A stretch of 9,768 nucleotides of DNA, taken from positions 1 through 9,768 of the forward strand of contig JABMDE010000036.1 of NCBI GenBank assembly GCA_015904055.1. The letters run 5' to 3'. Position numbers and translations under genes: made by a program. Within the stretch, counting starts at the first letter, position 1. Each line of letters begins with the position of its first letter. The DNA comes from Nitrospira sp. GTDB taxonomy: Bacteria > Nitrospirota > Nitrospiria > Nitrospirales > Nitrospiraceae. Positions 6,570 through 9,768 of the stretch are shown piece after piece. The notes beneath the pieces are model-generated. The model made no database searches. It saw only the letters and a list, made by a program, of their open reading frames with translations, and had not been told where the DNA came from.

Positions 6570-6924
6570 ATTGCAGCGAGTCATGATTGCGCGAGCTTTG
6601 GCGCAAGAGCCGGCCATTCTCCTGTTGGATGAACCAACCGCGTTTCTGGATATCAATCATCAACTCGACATCTGCAGCCTGATCAGTCGGCTTCGCGATG
6701 AACGGCAATTGACGGTTGTGCTGGTGTCCCATGACCTAAATATCGCGAGCCAATATTGTGATCGTGTGCTGATGTTGAAAGCCGGACGGCTCAGCCATAT
6801 TGGATCGCCTGCCGAGACGATCAAGCCTGATGTATTACAGGCTGTCTATGGATGTGAGGTGGTGGTCGATGCTCACCCGCAGACAGGAAAACCGCGTGTG
6901 ACGATGCCGATGAGTCCACAGTGA
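6553..6924 (+). pseudogene. btuD: 3' half of a BtuD/FecE-type ABC transporter ATPase
   Basis: The frame beginning at 6553 encodes 123 residues of an ABC ATPase, starting exactly at the signature ELSGGE. It keeps the Walker B ILLLDEPT, the D-loop AFLD and the H-loop VSHD. The Walker A P-loop and Q-loop half is absent, so it cannot act alone. Family members have about 255-265 residues. Closest in style to the ATPases of iron-siderophore and B12 importers (FecE, FepC, BtuD); BtuD is chosen from the B12 context. It has no ribosome site; an in-frame ATG at 6583 lies inside the domain. No internal stop or frameshift has accumulated, so the deletion is recent, or the junction is an assembly error. 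The partner permease BtuC and binding protein BtuF are not in the window. Confidence 0.85.
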
Positions 6925-6925
6925 T

Positions 6926-7696
6926 ATGAAAATTGGACGAATAGCGCTGTTGCATCTTGAGACGATTCCTGGGGATATTGAGCGTAATCGCTACGTCATT
7001 GTCGAAGCGATCAAGCAAGCCGCATCAGGCGGCGCAGAGTGGATCGTGACTCCTGAACTGGCGGTGTGCGGACTGCAATTTCCTCGAATCATCGGGCTGG
7101 ACTGGATACTGCCGCAGCCTGATCGATGGATGCAGCGACTGTGCGGACTCCTGAAAGATTTAAAGCGAACGCTATTTCTTGGGTGTCCTGAACGGGACGG
7201 ACGCAGGCTCTATAATTCCGTGTTCGTCATCGATTCTAACGGAGAGATCGTCGGCACACATCGCAAGATCAATGTGGCGAGCGATTCATTGTCATGGTCC
7301 AGCCCCGGTCACGATGCCATGCCGATCGAGTGCGATGGGATCAAGGCCGGGCTGCTGGTATGCAGCGACGCCTATACGCCGGATATTACAAGGGTGTTGA
7401 AGTTCAACGGCGCACAGATAGTGCTCTCACCCTCTTCATGGGGACCGGGCATTCATGGTCCGAATGGAGAGTGGGAGGATCGGAGTCGTGAAACAGGCCT
7501 CCCGTTGATTGTCTGTAACCGGACAGGCGCCGAACAGACGCTCGACTTTTGGAAGGCTCCGAGTCTTGTTGTGAAGAATGGAGAGCGATTGCTCTCGCAT
7601 ACGTCGGATCGGTCGGCGATTCTGACCATCGACTGGAATTTCACCAGCATGATGCCGCTGGCGTCCGGCTTCCATGCGGAGTATGCGAAAGGGTGA
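6926..7696 (+). CDS. Nitrilase-superfamily (carbon-nitrogen) hydrolase, B12-locus associated
   Basis: A 256-residue cytoplasmic protein with the nitrilase-fold triad: Glu44 in TPELAVCG, Lys114 in HRKIN and Cys146 in VCSDAY. The family hydrolyses amides or nitriles through the cysteine; the substrate here is unknown. The full set of catalytic residues argues for a working enzyme. The start two bases after the btuD-remnant stop suggests it was co-translated with an intact btuD. There is no good ribosome site, so loss of upstream translation could lower its expression. A paralogue ends at base 89 in the same position before a riboswitch and btuB, which ties the family to corrinoid handling in this genome. 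Cleavage of a corrinoid side-chain amide, like the unrelated CbiZ, is a speculative role. Confidence 0.88.
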   Translation: MKIGRIALLHLETIPGDIERNRYVIVEAIKQAASGGAEWIVTPELAVCGLQFPRIIGLDWILPQPDRWMQRLCGLLKDLKRTLFLGCPERDGRRLYNSVFVIDSNGEIVGTHRKINVASDSLSWSSPGHDAMPIECDGIKAGLLVCSDAYTPDITRVLKFNGAQIVLSPSSWGPGIHGPNGEWEDRSRETGLPLIVCNRTGAEQTLDFWKAPSLVVKNGERLLSHTSDRSAILTIDWNFTSMMPLASGFHAEYAKG

Positions 7697-7720
7697 GCTG
7701 AAAAACTTGAAGACATGATA

Positions 7721-7749
7721 CAGCCAGGGCCATGTCCCCAGCCCGGCTG
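7721..7749 (+). promoter_or_regulatory. Leader hairpin before the second riboswitch
   Basis: Same structure as at 158-186: CAGCC (7721-7725) pairs with GGCTG (7745-7749), extended by GGG/CCC after a bulged A. Its 3' strand overlaps the candidate P1 strand CCGGCTG (7743-7749). Copies A and B are identical across the hairpin, although flanking leader bases vary. A role as an alternative fold to the riboswitch is inference. No promoter could be recognised between the hydrolase stop and this hairpin. Confidence 0.4.
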
Positions 7750-7950
7750 TGGAAACCGATGGGGGATAGTTCATATTCATTTAGGAAAGGGCGTTTTGGA
7801 GAAGCGACGCGGGTGACGGGGAAGATGGTGCAAGTCCATCACGGTGCCGCCACTGTAAGCGGGGAGTAACTCTGCATCATGCCACTGTGCGCTTCGGCGC
7901 ATGGGAAGGCGCAGAGAGGCGACGATCCGCAAGTCAGGAGACCCAGCCGG
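7743..7950 (+). ncRNA. Cobalamin riboswitch controlling the second btuB
   Basis: Same conserved elements as the first: GGGGAAGATGGTGCAAGTCC, GCCGCCACTGTAAGCGG, GCCACTG, GGGAAGGCG and AGTCAGGAGACC, in that order. Probable P1 is CCGGCTG (7743-7749) with CAGCCGG (7944-7950). The arm that is 98 nt long in copy A is here a compact hairpin TGCGC-TTCG-GCGCA, the usual size. In the GCGTTT helix an A-to-G change keeps pairing as a G-T wobble. It should repress the second btuB when B12 is abundant. Confidence 0.94.
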
Positions 7951-7967
7951 TAGTCGATTCAACTCAA

Positions 7968-7989
7968 CCCTTCGAGCACAAGGGAGGTC
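7968..7989 (+). promoter_or_regulatory. Hairpin over the ribosome binding site of the second btuB
   Basis: CCCTT (7968-7972) pairs with AAGGG (7980-7984), whose 3' strand merges with the Shine-Dalgarno GGGAGGT just before ATG 7993. It matches the hairpin at 490-510 apart from a loop base, which supports a conserved translational expression platform. Confidence 0.55.
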
Positions 7990-7992
7990 GTT

Positions 7993-9768
7993 ATGTTGTG
8001 GTATGCCAGGTGTGGTCCGTTCCGTGTCGTTGCACTGATTGTTTCAATAGTCTTTCTTTCCCATCCCGCCACTGCCCAGGAAATTGCGAAGGCAGACTCT
8101 TCGGAAATCATCGAAGTGCCGGACGTCGTTGTGAGTGCAACGAAAACCCCAATCCCAGCCAAACAAGTTACGAGTGCGGTGGAGGTGATCACCGGCGAAG
8201 AACTCGAGCGAAAGAAAATCAAGACCGTCATCGACGGATTGCGTCTTGCGCAAGGCGTGTTTGCAACGTCGAGCGGCGGGCCCGGCACAGAGGCTACTGT
8301 AAAAATGCGCGGGGCCTTTGCCCGGCATACTCTTGTGCTGATCGACGGGGTCATCGTCAACAGCCCTACGGATGGCGCGTACAACTTCGCAAATTTGACG
8401 GCAGAAAATATCGAGCGCATCGAAATTCTCCGCGGGGCACAGAGCATGCTCTATGGGTCTGATGCCATCGGAGGAGTGATCAGTATCTACACCAAGAAGG
8501 GAACCGGGGCGCCTCGAGTGGGAGCATTCATGGAGTATGGATCCTTTGCCACCTTTCGTGAAGGAGGCAATATCTCTGGCGCAAAAGGCCCATTTGATTT
8601 TTCAGCTTCGGTGTCCCGTTGGGACACCAGCAGCTTTTCGGCGATCAATTACAGGCGGGGAGGGTTCGAGGGAGACGGCTTCCACAATACGCAGGTGTCG
8701 GCAAAGGTGGGTGCGGCACTACCCAACGATGGTCGGGTAGAGTTTAATATGCGCTGGTACGATTCGCGGACCAGCTTCGATGGATTCGCAGACAGCGGCG
8801 CGCCGGCAGATGTATTCGGCGCGAGATCGATGAACCGAAACCTCATTCTCAACGGGACCTATGAACAGCCACTGACATCATGGTGGACCACGAAGCTGAC
8901 TTTGTCACAGGCCAATGAGCGATTACGGAGTAACAGCGGAAATGCCGGGTACAACCTCACTACCAGACAATTTATTGCGGCAAATCCCAATTCCTGCTTT
9001 CCTAACTTTGACGCATGCTTTACTCCATTTGCGACCGATCTGGAGGTCCTCAACCGCCGCTTGGAGTGGCAAAACAACGTTCGAGTCGGTGAATGGGTGC
9101 TTCTCACGGCGGGATATCAGTTGCGGAGAGAAGAAGGCGACTCTGCGGGATTCTTTGGGGCAACGGCGCCCACAAAAGTCATTTCGTCAAACGCCGGTTT
9201 TGCCCAGGCTCAGGTGAATTTATGGGATCGCTTGTTCATGACGGCAGGGGGGCGACACGATAGTTACAATAACTTTGAAGATGCGACGACCTATCGGGTG
9301 ACCGGCGGCTATAGTGTCAAAGAAACCGGTACGAAATTTCGAGGAAGCTACGCCACGGGGTTCAAGGCTCCGACGATGAACGATTTGTATTTTCAAGGAT
9401 TCGGTAATCCCAATCTCAAGCCTGAGAAAAGTCTGAGCATGGATCTTGGGATCGCGCAGAGCCTGTTCAGTGATCGTCTCCAACTCAGCGCGGGTTATTT
9501 TTGGAATCGGTTTCAGAACCTGATCCAATTTGCTTCCGGCGGCCCCTTATGCCCGCCAGGTTCGTTTGGATTCTGTCCGATTAACGTTGCCGATGCGAAG
9601 ACGCAGGGGTGGGAATTCGCTTTCAAATTGATCGTATTGCAAGGATTGGAGGTGCGAGGGCAGTATACTCATACGCTGACTCGCGCATTCGACAGCCCCA
9701 CGCTCCAATTGGGAGGCGATAAACGACTCCCTCGCTGGCCGGTCGATCAAGCGACAATCGGCTTTACG
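7993..9768 (+). CDS. btuB: TonB-dependent vitamin B12 receptor (BtuB), copy 2, 3' end outside window
   Basis: Open from ATG 7993 to the last base (592 codons, no stop), so the C-terminal barrel strands are missing only because the window ends. It aligns with copy 1 without net gaps. It has a signal peptide (about residues 1-28, cleavage likely after ATA), the TonB-box-like DVVVSAT at 44-50, the plug motifs LIDGV, RIEILRG and LYGSDAIGGVISI, and the same two cysteine pairs in likely surface loops. The mature plug is nearly identical to copy 1, while the signal peptide and some loops differ. Examples are NAGYNLTT against NVGFNLNT, and SPTLQLGG against TPDNPLGG. GGGAGGT lies eight bases before the ATG. 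It may have slightly different corrinoid preference from copy 1; that is inference. Confidence 0.92.
   Translation, partial: MLWYARCGPFRVVALIVSIVFLSHPATAQEIAKADSSEIIEVPDVVVSATKTPIPAKQVTSAVEVITGEELERKKIKTVIDGLRLAQGVFATSSGGPGTEATVKMRGAFARHTLVLIDGVIVNSPTDGAYNFANLTAENIERIEILRGAQSMLYGSDAIGGVISIYTKKGTGAPRVGAFMEYGSFATFREGGNISGAKGPFDFSASVSRWDTSSFSAINYRRGGFEGDGFHNTQVSAKVGAALPNDGRVEFNMRWYDSRTSFDGFADSGAPADVFGARSMNRNLILNGTYEQPLTSWWTTKLTLSQANERLRSNSGNAGYNLTTRQFIAANPNSCFPNFDACFTPFATDLEVLNRRLEWQNNVRVGEWVLLTAGYQLRREEGDSAGFFGATAPTKVISSNAGFAQAQVNLWDRLFMTAGGRHDSYNNFEDATTYRVTGGYSVKETGTKFRGSYATGFKAPTMNDLYFQGFGNPNLKPEKSLSMDLGIAQSLFSDRLQLSAGYFWNRFQNLIQFASGGPLCPPGSFGFCPINVADAKTQGWEFAFKLIVLQGLEVRGQYTHTLTRAFDSPTLQLGGDKRLPRWPVDQATIGFT

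Larger units (their letters stand above)
7608..9768 (+). repeat. Long direct repeat, copy B (nitrilase tail - riboswitch - btuB)
   Basis: Second copy of the module at 1-2290, in the same orientation and about 7.5 kb downstream. It runs off the right edge of the window at btuB codon 592. The riboswitch core and protein sequences are conserved, while third codon positions differ often, indicating an old duplication with both copies under selection. Confidence 0.9.

Noticed and set aside
7887..8462. 191-codon open frame across the second riboswitch and btuB start
   Set aside because: It begins inside the aptamer and overlaps btuB in another frame; the translation is arginine-rich and not family-like.
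1..9768. tRNA, rRNA, CRISPR array, transposase or phage genes
   Set aside because: None seen on either strand. The only repeats are the gene-module duplication and the riboswitch palindrome.

Overview
The window is a vitamin B12 (cobalamin) uptake and assembly locus, with every gene on the + strand. The organism is Gram-negative, because the locus encodes TonB-dependent outer-membrane receptors with signal peptides. Moderate-to-high GC, tight gene overlaps and this gene mix resemble what I would expect of a Nitrospira-type bacterium. That taxonomic guess is an impression and I cannot test it here.

Layout. Bases 1-89 hold the last codons of a nitrilase-superfamily hydrolase. A cobalamin riboswitch (about 180-472) follows, then the BtuB-type receptor gene (515-2557). 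A nearly gapless operon continues: cobyrinate a,c-diamide synthase (cbiA/cobB), cob(I)alamin adenosyltransferase (cobO/btuR), a small eight-cysteine CWC protein, a BtuM-like inner-membrane B12 transporter, 5,6-dimethylbenzimidazole synthase (bluB), a truncated PduO-type adenosyltransferase joined out of frame to the back half of a BtuD-type ABC ATPase, and a full-length nitrilase-superfamily hydrolase. After that the opening motif repeats: nitrilase end, second cobalamin riboswitch (about 7743-7950) and second btuB (7993 to the window end, incomplete).

How the genes fit together. BtuB imports corrinoid across the outer membrane. BtuM may carry it across the inner membrane and strip the upper ligand through its cysteine. 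CobO (and once PduO) adds the adenosyl group, CbiA amidates the corrin ring, and BluB makes the lower ligand. No corrin-ring synthesis genes are visible, so the segment looks built for uptake, remodelling and late assembly. The riboswitches, each followed by a hairpin over the ribosome binding site, should shut down btuB and probably the whole operon when B12 is plentiful.

Most notable points: (1) the pduO::btuD fusion scar, which implies loss of the PduO C-terminus, the BtuD N-terminus and whatever lay between; (2) the tandem nitrilase-riboswitch-btuB modules about 7.5 kb apart; (3) an 87-nt imperfect palindrome filling a peripheral arm of the first riboswitch but absent from the second; (4) a nitrilase-fold hydrolase and a CWC cysteine-rich protein embedded in a B12 operon with no assigned role. 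No tRNA, rRNA, CRISPR array, transposase or convincing intrinsic terminator was seen.
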